64,000 nucleotides of DNA from an uncultured Oscillospiraceae bacterium. Its GTDB lineage: Bacteria > Bacillota > Clostridia > Oscillospirales > Ruminococcaceae. Position numbers and translations under genes: made by a program. Position 1 is the first letter of the stretch, and the number at the start of each line of letters is the position of its first letter. The notes below the pieces were generated by a model, which was not told the DNA's origin, did no database searches, and saw only the letters and a program-made list of their open reading frames with translations. Location of the stretch: NCBI GenBank assembly GCA_949285935.1, contig CASEAH010000011.1:1-64000 (forward strand). Reading direction: 5' to 3'. Positions 19,049 to 27,375 of the stretch are shown here, piece after piece.

Positions 19049-19780
19049 TCAATTCACCGCTCTGGCCCGCACCAACAGCATCATGGGCCGGCGCAGCTCG
19101 TCCTGCATACCGGGAATGTCCAGCATTTCCTCAGAAGGCTCCGCCTCTTCCACCGCTTCCAGGACAAAGCCGCTGCGCAGCAGCCCCATCAGGATTTGGG
19201 TAAGTGTATGGTGCTGCTTGCGGACCTCGCAGCCCAGAAAGTGGGTGATCCGTTCCCCGGGCATGAAATACTGGTCGATGGGCCAATACAACGGCGTGCC
19301 ATCTTCCCCGTAGGCCCAATCCTGTCCCACGCCGGCGGTAAAGACAGGATGCTCGATATTGAACAGAAAAATCCCGTCTTTCTTCAGTGTCCGATGTACT
19401 TTTTCAAAAATGGAGTTCAGATCCTCGATATAGTGGAGAGCCAGATTGGAAACTACACAGTCCCATTCGGCCTCCGGATACTCATATTCCTCGATCCCGC
19501 ACACCCGATAAAGGATGTCTTCCCCACTGTTGCGCCGCCGGGCTTCCTCAATCATTTTCCGGCTTAAATCAATGCCCAGTACCTGCCGGGCGCCCTGCTC
19601 CACGGCAAATTTACAGTGCCATCCATAGCCGCAGCCCAGGTCCAGTACGGACTTTCCCTCCAGCGGCGGGAAAAGAGGCTTGAGCTGATGCCACTCTCCC
19701 GCCGCGGAAAGTCCTTCCCGGCTGCGGGACATCTGTGCGTATTGCTGGAAAAAGGCTTCGTTTTCATATCCATTTCTCAT
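19049..19780 (-). CDS. Class I SAM-dependent methyltransferase
   Basis: A 243-residue methyltransferase (type 11 fold). Seen: motif I VLDLGCGYGWHCKF near residue 50, VLGIDLSRKMIEEAR (motif II), DCVVSNLALHYIEDL and DGIFLFNIEHPVF. ATG at 19780 with AGGAGA upstream. The substrate cannot be told from sequence. It sits between the histidine kinase (27 bases downstream of that gene) and the transporter, so it is probably cotranscribed with the two-component system, but similar genes are common and its place here may be incidental. Confidence 0.82.
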   Translation of the reverse strand: MRNGYENEAFFQQYAQMSRSREGLSAAGEWHQLKPLFPPLEGKSVLDLGCGYGWHCKFAVEQGARQVLGIDLSRKMIEEARRRNSGEDILYRVCGIEEYEYPEAEWDCVVSNLALHYIEDLNSIFEKVHRTLKKDGIFLFNIEHPVFTAGVGQDWAYGEDGTPLYWPIDQYFMPGERITHFLGCEVRKQHHTLTQILMGLLRSGFVLEAVEEAEPSEEMLDIPGMQDELRRPMMLLVRARAVN

Positions 19781-19807
19781 GGCATATTTCTCCTGCGTTC
19801 TGCTTTT

Positions 19808-20710
19808 CTATGACTCCCGGGGGATGTAGAGTGAAAAGGTACTCCCCATCCCGGGCGTGCTCTCCACCTTCACATAGCCGCCCTGCTTTTCCGCAATCTG
19901 CCGGGTGAGATAGAGGCCGATGCCCACGCCCTCGGCCTGATAAGCACCGGGAGCACGGTAAAACCGTCCAAAAATTTTGGCCTGCTCCCCTTCAAAAATG
20001 CCCGGGCCGGTATCGGTCACCCGGACAGCGGAAAACAGCTCATAGTTTTTCACTTCCACCGTCACAGTTCCGCCGGACGGAGTGTACTTAACGGCATTGT
20101 CCAGCAGGTTGCACACCGCCTCCTCCGTCCACTTGGGATCAAAGACGGCTAAACCCTCCGCCTGCCTAACGGTTAGGGCAATGTCCTTTTCCGCCGCCCT
20201 GGGAGCATACTGGGCAGCAGCCCGCTCCACCACCTGGGAAATCTCGCTGGGCTGTGGATGGAGGGCCAGGATCCCCGTCTCCAGTCGGGATGTCTTGACC
20301 ATGGCCTCAATGAGCGTCTGGAGTTTTTCCGCCTGGGCAGAGATGGCAGCCGCACAGTCCTTCCCCTGGGGCGTGAGCGGCTGCTCCGAGAGCAGCTGGG
20401 CGTAGAGCTGCAGATTGGCCACTGGGGTCTTGGTCTGGTGGGAGATATCGGAGATCAGAGCGCTGATCCGGTCCTTTTGCTCCCGTATATTCCGTTCAGA
20501 CAGGGCACTGGCTGCCAGATACCGCCCCAGCCGGCCCTCCAGAGAGGACAGCCGGCTCTCGTTAAAGGTCTCTTCGGAAAAGCTGCCGTTCATGGCTGCG
20601 GTGAGCATGTCGTCCAGCCGCCGGATGGTGCGGGCGGTCCGCCAGCGGCCAACGGCAGCCACGGCCAACACAAGCAACAGGGCAGCGCCCATCACAAGAT
20701 ACCCGGTCAC
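19808..20710 (-). CDS. Sensor histidine kinase
   Basis: A 300-residue membrane kinase with a single N-terminal membrane segment (YLVMGAALLLVLAVAAV), no sizeable outside sensor domain, a HisKA dimerisation helix with phospho-acceptor His near residue 91 (ISDISHQTKTPVANL), and an HATPase domain with N box NLLDNAVKYT, G1 DTGPGIF and G2 GVGIGLYL. The GTG start at 20710 overlaps the response-regulator stop as GTGA and has GGGAGGTGA just upstream. The missing sensor domain suggests that the signal comes through a partner, as in systems where the ABC transporter itself senses the peptide. That role is inferred. Confidence 0.9.
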   Translation of the reverse strand: MTGYLVMGAALLLVLAVAAVGRWRTARTIRRLDDMLTAAMNGSFSEETFNESRLSSLEGRLGRYLAASALSERNIREQKDRISALISDISHQTKTPVANLQLYAQLLSEQPLTPQGKDCAAAISAQAEKLQTLIEAMVKTSRLETGILALHPQPSEISQVVERAAAQYAPRAAEKDIALTVRQAEGLAVFDPKWTEEAVCNLLDNAVKYTPSGGTVTVEVKNYELFSAVRVTDTGPGIFEGEQAKIFGRFYRAPGAYQAEGVGIGLYLTRQIAEKQGGYVKVESTPGMGSTFSLYIPRES

Positions 20711-21390
20711 GGCTTCACCTCCCAGGTGTAGCCGATACCGTACACCGTTTTCAGATATTCCGGCTTGGAGGGATCGGCCTCCAGCTTGCTCCGCAGCCGC
20801 TTTACGGTAACGGACAGGGCATTTTCCTCCACAAATTCCGCGCCGTCCGTCCATACCCGGTCCACCAGCGTAGCCCGAGGCACCGCGTGTCCCCGATTCT
20901 CCACCAGCACCCGCAGCAGCTTCTGCTCGGTTTTGGAGAGCTCCACCAACTTGCCATCCCGGCGGAAGTCCATCTGCTCAAAGTCAAAGGCAAAGGGGCC
21001 AAGGGACAGGATCTGGGAGGCCTTGGGTACGCTTCGGCGGAGTTGGGCGTTTACCCTGGCCCGGAGTACCGCCAGAGAGAAGGGCTTGGTGATATAGTCG
21101 TCCGCTCCGGCCTCCAGCCCGGTGACCTCGTCCAGCTCCAGATCGTTGGCGGTGAGCAGGATCACCGGAGTGGCATCACCCTCTGCCCGCACCTGACGCA
21201 GCAGCTCCAGACCGCTGCCATCGGGGAGATTCACATCCAGAATCAGAAGGTCGAACCGGTCTTCCGCCAGTGCTTCCCGGGCCCTGACCAGGCAGGGCCG
21301 GCAGACGACGGACACCTCCGGCCCTGTTAGGGCCATGGCGATTCCCCGCCCCAGGGTCTCATCGTCCTCCAAAAGAAAAATATGTTTCAT
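20707..21390 (-). CDS. OmpR/PhoB-family response regulator
   Basis: A 227-residue DNA-binding regulator. The receiver domain has acidic pocket residues in LLEDDE, phospho-acceptor Asp52 in LILDVNLPD, and switch Lys in DDYITKPFS. The C-terminal winged helix is typical (ELSKTEQKLLRVLVENRG, ENALSVTVKRLRSKLE, VYGIGYTWEV). ATG at 21390. First gene of the run regulator-kinase-methyltransferase, upstream of the ABC transporter it probably controls. Its leader shares sequence with that of the WYL regulator at 29.2 kb. Confidence 0.92.
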   Translation of the reverse strand: MKHIFLLEDDETLGRGIAMALTGPEVSVVCRPCLVRAREALAEDRFDLLILDVNLPDGSGLELLRQVRAEGDATPVILLTANDLELDEVTGLEAGADDYITKPFSLAVLRARVNAQLRRSVPKASQILSLGPFAFDFEQMDFRRDGKLVELSKTEQKLLRVLVENRGHAVPRATLVDRVWTDGAEFVEENALSVTVKRLRSKLEADPSKPEYLKTVYGIGYTWEVKP

Positions 21391-21447
21391 GTTCGGTCCT
21401 CATCATTTGTTGCTTCCATTAGGAACGTAAATCTTTTGTGATTTTCT

Positions 21448-21568
21448 ATGATACCACGGCAGCGGCACTGGAATGTTGGTACAGACATAGGTTTTCATCG
21501 CCCCACAAGGGGCAAGAAACCCGGTACGGAACAAAAATATAATGGCCGCACAGTGGCTATTATACCAC
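21448..21568 (-). promoter_or_regulatory. Promoter-leader of the response regulator, related to 29276-29392
   Basis: On the minus strand it begins GTGGTATAATAGCC (TATAAT at 21559-21564) and ends CAGTGCCGCTGCCGTGG then TATCAT. A GCCCC/GGGGC hairpin lies in the middle. The ends match the leader of the WYL regulator gene at 29.3 kb, while the middle has diverged. The downstream start codon is 57 bases further on. Confidence 0.5.
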
Positions 21569-21683
21569 AAGTTCCCACTCTGAAACATGGGAATCCATTG
21601 CTCGCCATGAGGAGCCATGCTATGATAGTGGTTACTTACCGCGGCCAACCAAACCAGATTTGACGAACAGAATGGAGAAAAAC

Positions 21684-22301
21684 ATGAAAGAAGTAGATCC
21701 AAAGAATACCTCCCGGGCGCTGGCCTTTGAACTCTGGATGAAGGCTCCCATGCCTATGGTGACCCTGATGAAGACGCTGGATGTTACGCCGCTGGTGCAC
21801 ATGAGCCGGAAACAGGGCTATAAATTCAATATGCTCCTGTGTTGGTGTATCGGAAAGGCGGCAGCCCGGACAGAGGACTTCTACCTGCTTCCGGTGGGAG
21901 ACAAGCTGATCCAGTACGACCAGCTGGCAGTTAATATTGTAGTGACCGCCCGGGATGGTGGCATCGCCACCTGTGATATTCCCGTTTCAACTGATTTGGA
22001 GCAATTTAATCGGGATTACCTGAAGCTCACCGGACAGGTCCACAAGAGCGGGGAAAACTTTGAACTGGGCGAGGAGTATATGGTGATCGGCACCTCCGCC
22101 CTGGCGGGGTATGAGATCGACGGAGCAGTGAACATCTACGCCGGATGCTACAACAATCCCTTCCTCATCTGGGGCAAATACCGAAAAAAGTGGCTGCGCA
22201 CCACCCTGCCGGTGTCCTTCCAGTTCCACCATACCCAGATGGACGGAATCCCGGCCGCAGAATTTTTAGAGCGGCTGCAGCAGGAAATCCGTCAAATTTA
22301 A
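21684..22301 (+). CDS. CatA-like acetyltransferase
   Basis: A 205-residue member of the chloramphenicol acetyltransferase fold, transferring acetyl from acetyl-CoA. Seen: FNMLLCWCIGKAA in the N-terminal half, GEEYMVIGTSALAGYEID, and the active-site block SFQFHHTQMDG near residues 178-188, which carries the HHxxxDG motif. Family CATs are usually about 215-220 residues, so it is near full length. The start is ATG at 21684 with GGAG six bases before; the upstream ATG adds residues without homology. Chloramphenicol is not a sure substrate, since many homologues in Clostridia have not been tested. It is followed by a TipA-like MerR gene with its own promoter. Confidence 0.8.
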   Translation: MKEVDPKNTSRALAFELWMKAPMPMVTLMKTLDVTPLVHMSRKQGYKFNMLLCWCIGKAAARTEDFYLLPVGDKLIQYDQLAVNIVVTARDGGIATCDIPVSTDLEQFNRDYLKLTGQVHKSGENFELGEEYMVIGTSALAGYEIDGAVNIYAGCYNNPFLIWGKYRKKWLRTTLPVSFQFHHTQMDGIPAAEFLERLQQEIRQI

Positions 22302-22311
22302 ACTTTTCCCC

Positions 22312-22342
22312 TTGACTTTGACGCTCCGTCAACTGATACAGT
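22312..22342 (+). promoter_or_regulatory. MerR-type promoter with palindromic operator
   Basis: TTGACT (-35, 22312-22317) and TACAGT (-10, 22337-22342) are separated by 19 bases, the long spacing typical of MerR-activated promoters. In the spacer sits TTGACG-CTC-CGTCAA (22318-22332), a perfect palindrome. The TipA-like regulator encoded just downstream is the natural candidate to bind it and activate its own gene. Confidence 0.75.
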
Positions 22343-22362
22343 GTCTCCAGGGAGGGATGTTT

Positions 22363-23121
22363 ATGGAGTATTCTATTCAGGAACTGTCGCGCCTGTCCGG
22401 GGTGACCACCCGCACCCTACGCTGGTACGACCAGATCGGACTGCTGAAGCCCAGCCGGGTGGCGGAGAGCGGCTATCGCCATTACGGCAAGGCAGAGGTG
22501 GACCGGCTGCAGGACATTCTCTATTACCGAGCCCTCGGGGTGGAGTTGGCCCGGATCAAGGAATGTCTGGACGATCCCTCCTTTGACCGTCTGGCCGCTC
22601 TGCGCAGCCATCTTGCCGCATTGGAGGCGGAGCGGAAACAGCTGGAGATACTGATCCGGTCGGCGAAAGACACCATCGGAGCGGAGGAAAGGAAGGAATT
22701 TATGAGCGACGAGCGGAAATTTGAGGTGTTCAAGCAGCGCACTGTGGGCCATCATGAGGAAGTTTACGGAGCGGAGATCCGCGCCAAGTACGGTGACAAA
22801 GAAGCAGACGAGGCCAATGCCGCGGTGATGAATCTGACCCAGGAACAGTACCGGGAATGGACCGGCCTGGGCCAGGAAATCCAGAAACGACTGGAGGAAG
22901 CCGTCCGGGCATGTCTGTCCCCGGAGCACGAGGAGGGAAAGGAAATCTGCGCTCTCCACCGCCGGTGGCTCACCATCACCGGGAACCGGTATGATCCGGC
23001 CAAACATCGGGGGATTGCGGAGCTGTATGTAATGGACGAGCGGTTTACCGCCTATTATGATAAGCACCTACCCGGCTGTGCTCGTTTCCTGCGGGACGCC
23101 GTGGTTTATTGGGCAAAATAA
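22363..23121 (+). CDS. MerR-family regulator with TipAS ligand-binding domain
   Basis: A 252-residue regulator: an N-terminal MerR winged helix (YSIQELSRLSGVTTRTLRWYD, GLLKPSRV), a coiled-coil dimerisation helix (LAALEAERKQLEILIRSAKDTI), and a C-terminal helical TipAS-like domain (EQYREWTGLGQEIQKRLEEAV, RWLTITGNRYDPAKHRGIAELY). TipA homologues bind thiopeptides or other cyclic compounds and activate multidrug genes. ATG at 22363 with GGGAGG upstream. A MerR-type promoter lies immediately upstream, so autoregulation is expected. Confidence 0.88.
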   Translation: MEYSIQELSRLSGVTTRTLRWYDQIGLLKPSRVAESGYRHYGKAEVDRLQDILYYRALGVELARIKECLDDPSFDRLAALRSHLAALEAERKQLEILIRSAKDTIGAEERKEFMSDERKFEVFKQRTVGHHEEVYGAEIRAKYGDKEADEANAAVMNLTQEQYREWTGLGQEIQKRLEEAVRACLSPEHEEGKEICALHRRWLTITGNRYDPAKHRGIAELYVMDERFTAYYDKHLPGCARFLRDAVVYWAK

Positions 23122-23128
23122 GGATGAA

Positions 23129-23159
23129 GCAGGCCCCCACCCAAAAGCCGGGGGCCTGC
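23129..23159 (+). terminator. Terminator after the MerR gene
   Basis: GCAGGCCCCC (23129-23138) pairs with GGGGGCCTGC (23150-23159), followed by CCTTTAAGCGTTTT. It lies seven bases past the stop. Confidence 0.75.
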
Positions 23160-23327
23160 CCTTTAAGCGTTTTATGGAGCGTCAGATTGGAGTGGCCATG
23201 TTATGACAAAATTCAAGGCAAAAGAGAAGGAAGTCCCGGGCCTTTTGTGCCGATTTCAACCAATTGCGTATTTTTGCATGGGCATAGAGAGTCACATTCC
23301 CGACTTCTTACCCCTTCAAATACCCCC

Positions 23328-23741
23328 TTATTTCCTGTTTGGTTTCCTCTTAATAGCCAATAGTCTGATAAAATCCTCAAACAACAAGGTGTCCGTTGGC
23401 TCAAACATCAGCCATTTCCCATCACGATAGGTTGGCGTTTGATCATAAATTCGTTGAACTTTCTCTGAGTAATGCTCCCTGTCATTCTCAAATTTCAATC
23501 GCTCATCCTTGCCTAATATAACCATAAATCCGATGCAGTTTTCTCTCCCATAGAGCGCGCACAGGGTTTTGCCGCCGCAGCGGTATTTATACTCGTAGGT
23601 CCACGCTTTCCCGCCGCTGCCCCACAGATGCTCCATATCATATTTTTCGTCAATCAAGGCACATAATTGCTTCCAGATTTCATATAAGGGTTTCCCTACT
23701 AAAGTTGTCATCTGCTCTGCATTGGGTACCATATCAAGCAT
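23328..23741 (-). CDS. DUF3788 family protein
   Basis: A 137-residue cytoplasmic protein with the DUF3788 pattern: VGKPLYEIWKQLCALID, WTYEYKYRCGGKTLCALY, CIGFMVILGKDERLKFE, and YRDGKWLMFEPTD. The family folds like SRPBCC/GyrI-type small-molecule binders by general resemblance, but no function is established. ATG at 23741 with GAGGAGG eight bases upstream. The ribosome site lies inside one arm of a 13-base inverted repeat, so translation could be shut by pairing in the leader. Single gene, minus strand. Confidence 0.75.
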   Translation of the reverse strand: MLDMVPNAEQMTTLVGKPLYEIWKQLCALIDEKYDMEHLWGSGGKAWTYEYKYRCGGKTLCALYGRENCIGFMVILGKDERLKFENDREHYSEKVQRIYDQTPTYRDGKWLMFEPTDTLLFEDFIRLLAIKRKPNRK

Positions 23742-23838
23742 GACAGCCGCCTCCTCTATCAATCAGAACGATGTTGTTATTCTGCCGTATGGGTATAGAT
23801 TTCTCTATCAAATTCCTCTTATAGTGAGGCGGCTGTCA
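23741..23838. repeat. Inverted repeat spanning the DUF3788 ribosome site
   Basis: TGACAGCCGCCTC (23741-23753) and GAGGCGGCTGTCA (23826-23838) are exact 13-base inverted copies 72 bases apart. On the minus strand the downstream arm contains the ribosome site (GGAGGCGG region) of the DUF3788 gene. It may be a leader that masks the start, or a tiny insertion element. Confidence 0.55.
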
Positions 23839-23895
23839 ATCAAGCCTTTTGTGCTTCTTTACCCTGCAGGAGCATTTTTCCAAGGGGTACGCACC

Positions 23896-24750
23896 TTACT
23901 TCTTTTCCACCGGGATCCAAACCTCGCAGTAATAGTCCCGGTCCTGGGCACCGTTCTCAAACTTGCTGGCGTCGCTGTACAGTTCCACATTGATGCCTGC
24001 AGCGATCTTGTAGTCAGGGTTTGTGGGCAGCCACTGGGAGAAGATCTGCTGGTTCAGTCCCTGAAGCGCCTGGGGCATCCGTCCGGTACAGGGGAACACT
24101 GCCCAGGTATGAGCCGGTATGGTGCGAGTAGTGAAGCCGTCCGGGATCTCTTTGGCGGGATCATAGTTATCGGCGATGAGATATTCAAACTCATTGCCGC
24201 CCATGCTCTCGTCCAGGTTGATGCCGTACATGCCGCACACCACCTTGCCGCCTGTGCCGAAGTGCTCCTTCCAAAACTTGGGAACCTGTGCGGCGGCTTC
24301 CTCATACTTGAAGGTCTTGGCCCGGCAGAGCACCGTGAACGCTTCTTTTTTCATACTCTTACAATCCATATTTTGACCACCTTCCAATGTCACTTTGATC
24401 CGAAGCGGAGCAAAGGAACGGACCGCGCCTCCGCTTTTTCGCAATGCGGCAGGTGTGAGGCCATGGAATCGGGTAAAGGCTTTGGTGAAGCTGTCCGGCG
24501 AGTCGTAGCCAAACTCCAGTGCGATGTCGATGATCTTCCGGTCCGTCATGAGGACCTCCAGCCCGGCGGCCGAGAGGCGGCGCTGGCGGATGTAGTCGCC
24601 CACTGTCATGCCGCACAGCATAGCAAACCCCTTCTGAAAGTAAAAGGGGGACAAGGCCGCCTGCTGCGCGATGGCCCGGATGGTCAACTCCTCCCGGAGA
24701 TGTTCCTCGATATACTGGATTGCCTGATGAATGCTTGTTACCCAATCCAT
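23896..24750 (-). CDS. AraC-family regulator with GyrI-like effector domain
   Basis: A 284-residue regulator: N-terminal AraC double helix-turn-helix (ELTIRAIAQQAALSPFYFQKGF, IIDIALEFGYDSPDSFTKAFTRFHG) and a C-terminal GyrI-like/effector-binding domain (from about residue 130, AFTVLCRAKTFKY to CEVWIPVEKK). The layout is that of Rob/TetD-like and BltR-neighbour regulators that respond to hydrophobic or cationic drugs. ATG at 24750 with AGAAGGA upstream. A neighbour of several other GyrI/SRPBCC-fold genes. Confidence 0.88.
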   Translation of the reverse strand: MDWVTSIHQAIQYIEEHLREELTIRAIAQQAALSPFYFQKGFAMLCGMTVGDYIRQRRLSAAGLEVLMTDRKIIDIALEFGYDSPDSFTKAFTRFHGLTPAALRKSGGAVRSFAPLRIKVTLEGGQNMDCKSMKKEAFTVLCRAKTFKYEEAAAQVPKFWKEHFGTGGKVVCGMYGINLDESMGGNEFEYLIADNYDPAKEIPDGFTTRTIPAHTWAVFPCTGRMPQALQGLNQQIFSQWLPTNPDYKIAAGINVELYSDASKFENGAQDRDYYCEVWIPVEKK

Positions 24751-24877
24751 TGGTCACATCGTCCTTCTGGATCCAGCATACCGCAAATCAGCGCCCCCTG
24801 CCCGATTTTCCGTGCTTATATTTGTCCGGCGGCATTGATACGGCACCGTCCTGGGGATCGCCCTTCCGGAAAACGCC

Positions 24878-25387
24878 TTACGCTTTTTTTCGCGTCAAAT
24901 AAATGCCAACGATGGCCGCGATCAGGACAATGGGAGCCAGCCTGACAAACAGCCATTCAAAAGCGTGAAAAACCGTTCCTGCAACGGCAATTTCCGGGTC
25001 ACTAAAATCCCATCCCAAGTAAGGGCTGTTTACTGTGACCAAGACCGCGGAAACGATCACAATCCCCGCGCATAATGTGATGAGCAGCCAATGAAGGATC
25101 ACTTTTCGCATTGCCTTTCTGCGTGCAAACTGTAAGTTGATGATCTCCAGCTTTTCAGAGAGTGCTTTTACGGCGTCCACCTCCGATTCCATCACAGTCT
25201 CTCCAAGCAATGTGCTCACGGGTGTCTCGAGTGCTTTCGATAGAGAGATCAATAAATCAGAATCCGGGACTGACAATCCTTGCTCCCATTTGGAGATGGT
25301 TTGCCGTACCACATTCAGCTTCACGGCAAGCTCCTGTTGGGAAAGCCCCTTTGATTTTCTAAGCGCTTTTATGTTTTCATTTAACAT
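24878..25387 (-). CDS. XRE-family regulator with two membrane segments
   Basis: A 169-residue membrane-attached regulator. The N-terminal helix-turn-helix is clear (IKALRKSKGLSQQELAVKLN, VVRQTISKWEQGLSVPDSD), with the phrase RQTISKWE typical of the family. Two C-terminal membrane segments follow (VILHWLLITLCAGIVIVSAVLV and FVRLAPIVLIAAIVGIYL), separated by a short outside loop. ATG at 25387 with AAAGGAGTGA upstream. Such proteins often sense envelope state. Regulated genes are unknown, though adjacent SRPBCC and AraC genes are candidates. Confidence 0.85.
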   Translation of the reverse strand: MLNENIKALRKSKGLSQQELAVKLNVVRQTISKWEQGLSVPDSDLLISLSKALETPVSTLLGETVMESEVDAVKALSEKLEIINLQFARRKAMRKVILHWLLITLCAGIVIVSAVLVTVNSPYLGWDFSDPEIAVAGTVFHAFEWLFVRLAPIVLIAAIVGIYLTRKKA

Positions 25388-25459
25388 GTGGGCTCACTCC
25401 TTTCGCTCACATTGTAGGGAGAATGGCCCATTGCCGCAAGCAACGCAGATTAACACGGC

Positions 25460-25855
25460 TTATTTCAGCAATTCCTTTCGCAAATCGTCCAGATATAGCT
25501 TCTGCTGCCGCTTCAGATAACCGGGAACAAAGGGGCGCATCCACCAGCGCTTGGCCTTAACGGTCTCGGTGCAGGTCAGCCGGGTTCCACCCTCTGTTGC
25601 CTCAAAGAGCCCCTCCCAGGAGCCGGACATATTGCCGTTCTCCATAGTGAAAGCCCAAAAGCGAGGCGGCTCACAGGCCGCAACCGTAAAATTGGTGGTG
25701 CAGCCGCTTTTGGTGTGCTCTGCAAAACGGGCCTCGTCCAGAACTTCCACCCGGGCCAAATCACTGCGCCAGGCGGTATGGGCAAGGTCAGTCACCGTCT
25801 GCCACACCTGCTCCACCGGGCAGGGGAAATGGACTGTCACCCTGGAAGTCGCCAT
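25460..25855 (-). CDS. SRPBCC (START-like) ligand-binding protein
   Basis: A 131-residue protein of the polyketide cyclase/SRPBCC fold, a deep pocket for hydrophobic ligands. Seen: RVTVHFPCPVEQVWQTVTDLAH at the start, the central GSWEGLFEATEGGTRLTCTETV strand pattern, and the C-terminal helix RQQKLYLDDLRKELL. ATG at 25855 preceded by AGGGGTGA, four bases past the DUF3795 stop, so it ends the operon that starts with the WYL regulator. No catalytic motif is seen. Confidence 0.8.
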   Translation of the reverse strand: MATSRVTVHFPCPVEQVWQTVTDLAHTAWRSDLARVEVLDEARFAEHTKSGCTTNFTVAACEPPRFWAFTMENGNMSGSWEGLFEATEGGTRLTCTETVKAKRWWMRPFVPGYLKRQQKLYLDDLRKELLK

Positions 25856-25859
25856 GAGA

Positions 25860-26417
25860 TCACCCCTTCTTTGGTTTCTTGTTGAGCTTCAGGCTGATGC
25901 CCTGGCGGTCCGCCGCCTCCTGAAGCAGCTCCACAGCTGCAAGGGCCCGCTCCTTAATGGGTTGTTCGGTCAACTCCGGCCGGCTGTCCAGCGAAGTCAT
26001 CACAGCGCTCAAATCTTCCAGGGGCAGGAGATACACCGCCATATTAAAAAATGTTTTGCGGCGGCCATCGTTGTAATGGGCCAAAAGTTCATCTAAAATT
26101 GCCCGTTTTTCCTCCAACAGGGCAAGGTAAGCGTCCAGTCCCAACGCCCCGGCCTGGGCAATATCCTGCTGCCGATTCCTGTGCGGCACAAAAGAATCCC
26201 CATCGTCAAAGCCCTCGTAGCGGGGACAGGGATACTCTGGGCATTCCCAGCAAAACTGGACGCCGCCGTGTTCCAGGGAGCATTTGGCTATGGCGCAGCT
26301 CTGATTGCCTGCCCCGCCGCCGCAGCCGGGGCAGTAGCCGCCCAGGTGCATGGAGCACAGGGTGCAGCCCAGGCCGCACAGGGAGAAGCGGGTTTCTGTA
26401 CGGATAAAACCTTTTAT
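25860..26417 (-). CDS. DUF3795 family cysteine-rich protein, apparent ATA start
   Basis: A 185-residue protein with the DUF3795 cysteine array: CGLGCTLCSMHLGGYCPGC, CAIAKCSLEHGG and CWECPEYPCPRYEG, likely binding zinc or an iron-sulfur cluster. Homologues begin close to the phrase FIRTETRFSLCGLGC, and the only position with a ribosome site (GGAGG, seven bases) is an ATA codon at 26417; upstream in-frame starts lie inside the preceding gene with no ribosome site. Either initiation uses ATA or a former ATG has mutated. Cotranscribed between the GNAT-SnoaL and SRPBCC genes. Confidence 0.7.
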   Translation of the reverse strand: MKGFIRTETRFSLCGLGCTLCSMHLGGYCPGCGGGAGNQSCAIAKCSLEHGGVQFCWECPEYPCPRYEGFDDGDSFVPHRNRQQDIAQAGALGLDAYLALLEEKRAILDELLAHYNDGRRKTFFNMAVYLLPLEDLSAVMTSLDSRPELTEQPIKERALAAVELLQEAADRQGISLKLNKKPKKG

Positions 26418-26430
26418 ACCGTTTCCTCCC

Positions 26431-27375
26431 TTAAAACCACAGCGTCTGCTCTTCCCGGAATACCGGGGTTTTCCCTTGGGCATAGGGATCGTAGCGGTTT
26501 TCGTTGCAGCCGAATTCCTGCAAAAAGCAGATCTGTCCCGCCTCATTCCAGCGGATGAGGGAGAGGCCGTCAAAGCTCTGGATCACACCATCTTCCATGG
26601 CACATCGGAAGGACCACTCCACCACGGTCTGGTCCTCTTTGTGGAAATACTGACGGATGTTCCAGCGTTGTACCGTTCCCCGGGTGTTCCACTCATTAAA
26701 CCACACCTTGATCTTCCCGCTGCCGTGATACTCCGGTCCCCAACTCTCAATATAGACAGCATCAGGCGCAAAGAGGCCTCCAATGCCCGTGTCATCCTTG
26801 TCCAGCCACATGGAAAACCACTGCCGGATTTTGTCTTCCCGCTGTTTCTCCATTACATTTTCCATATCCACATTCTCCTGCTGCACTGCTTGGGTCATGT
26901 CCCGCAGCATCAAATATTCTGTACCCTTTTCTGCTACAATTTGAAATCCCGCCCGCTCATATAAGCGCAGCGCCGGGTTATCTTTCTGAACAGAGAGTGA
27001 TGCCCGGAGATACCCGCTCTCCTGCAGCAAAAGCAGGAGGCCATTCAGCAGCCGCGTCCCGATGCCCAGCCCGCGACATTCCGGCAGCAATGAGATGGCC
27101 AGGGATGGTGTATTGCTGTCGATATGTCCATAGTCCTCCATGATACGGCACCACGCCGCACCTGCCACTTTTCCCTCCGCCTCAGCCACCAGGCAATGGT
27201 CGCCGGGGCGTGTACCGAAGCCCGCAACATAGACCTGCAGCTCCGGCAGATCCACCACGGACCAGGGCGGCGGCTCCACACCTTCCGGGAGATAGATGGC
27301 CTGGTAGAGAAATTCCCGCAGAAGACCGTATTCCTCCGGGCGCATCCTGCGAATGATTGCGTCTGTCTTCTTCAT
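26431..27375 (-). CDS. GNAT acetyltransferase fused to a SnoaL-like domain
   Basis: A 314-residue fusion. The N-terminal half is a GNAT N-acetyltransferase (AGAAWCRIMEDYGH, LLPECRGLGIGTRLLNGLL, RLYERAGFQI as the CoA-binding and C-terminal strands). The second half, from about residue 175, is a SnoaL/NTF2-like fold (IRQWFSMWLDKDDTGIGGLFAPDAVYIESWG, WNTRGTVQRWNI, VVEWSFRC). Each domain occurs alone in related bacteria; the fusion in one frame is unusual. The ATG at 27375 overlaps the stop of the preceding GyrI-like gene (TGATG), so the two are translationally coupled. Substrate unknown. Confidence 0.8.
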   Translation of the reverse strand: MKKTDAIIRRMRPEEYGLLREFLYQAIYLPEGVEPPPWSVVDLPELQVYVAGFGTRPGDHCLVAEAEGKVAGAAWCRIMEDYGHIDSNTPSLAISLLPECRGLGIGTRLLNGLLLLLQESGYLRASLSVQKDNPALRLYERAGFQIVAEKGTEYLMLRDMTQAVQQENVDMENVMEKQREDKIRQWFSMWLDKDDTGIGGLFAPDAVYIESWGPEYHGSGKIKVWFNEWNTRGTVQRWNIRQYFHKEDQTVVEWSFRCAMEDGVIQSFDGLSLIRWNEAGQICFLQEFGCNENRYDPYAQGKTPVFREEQTLWF

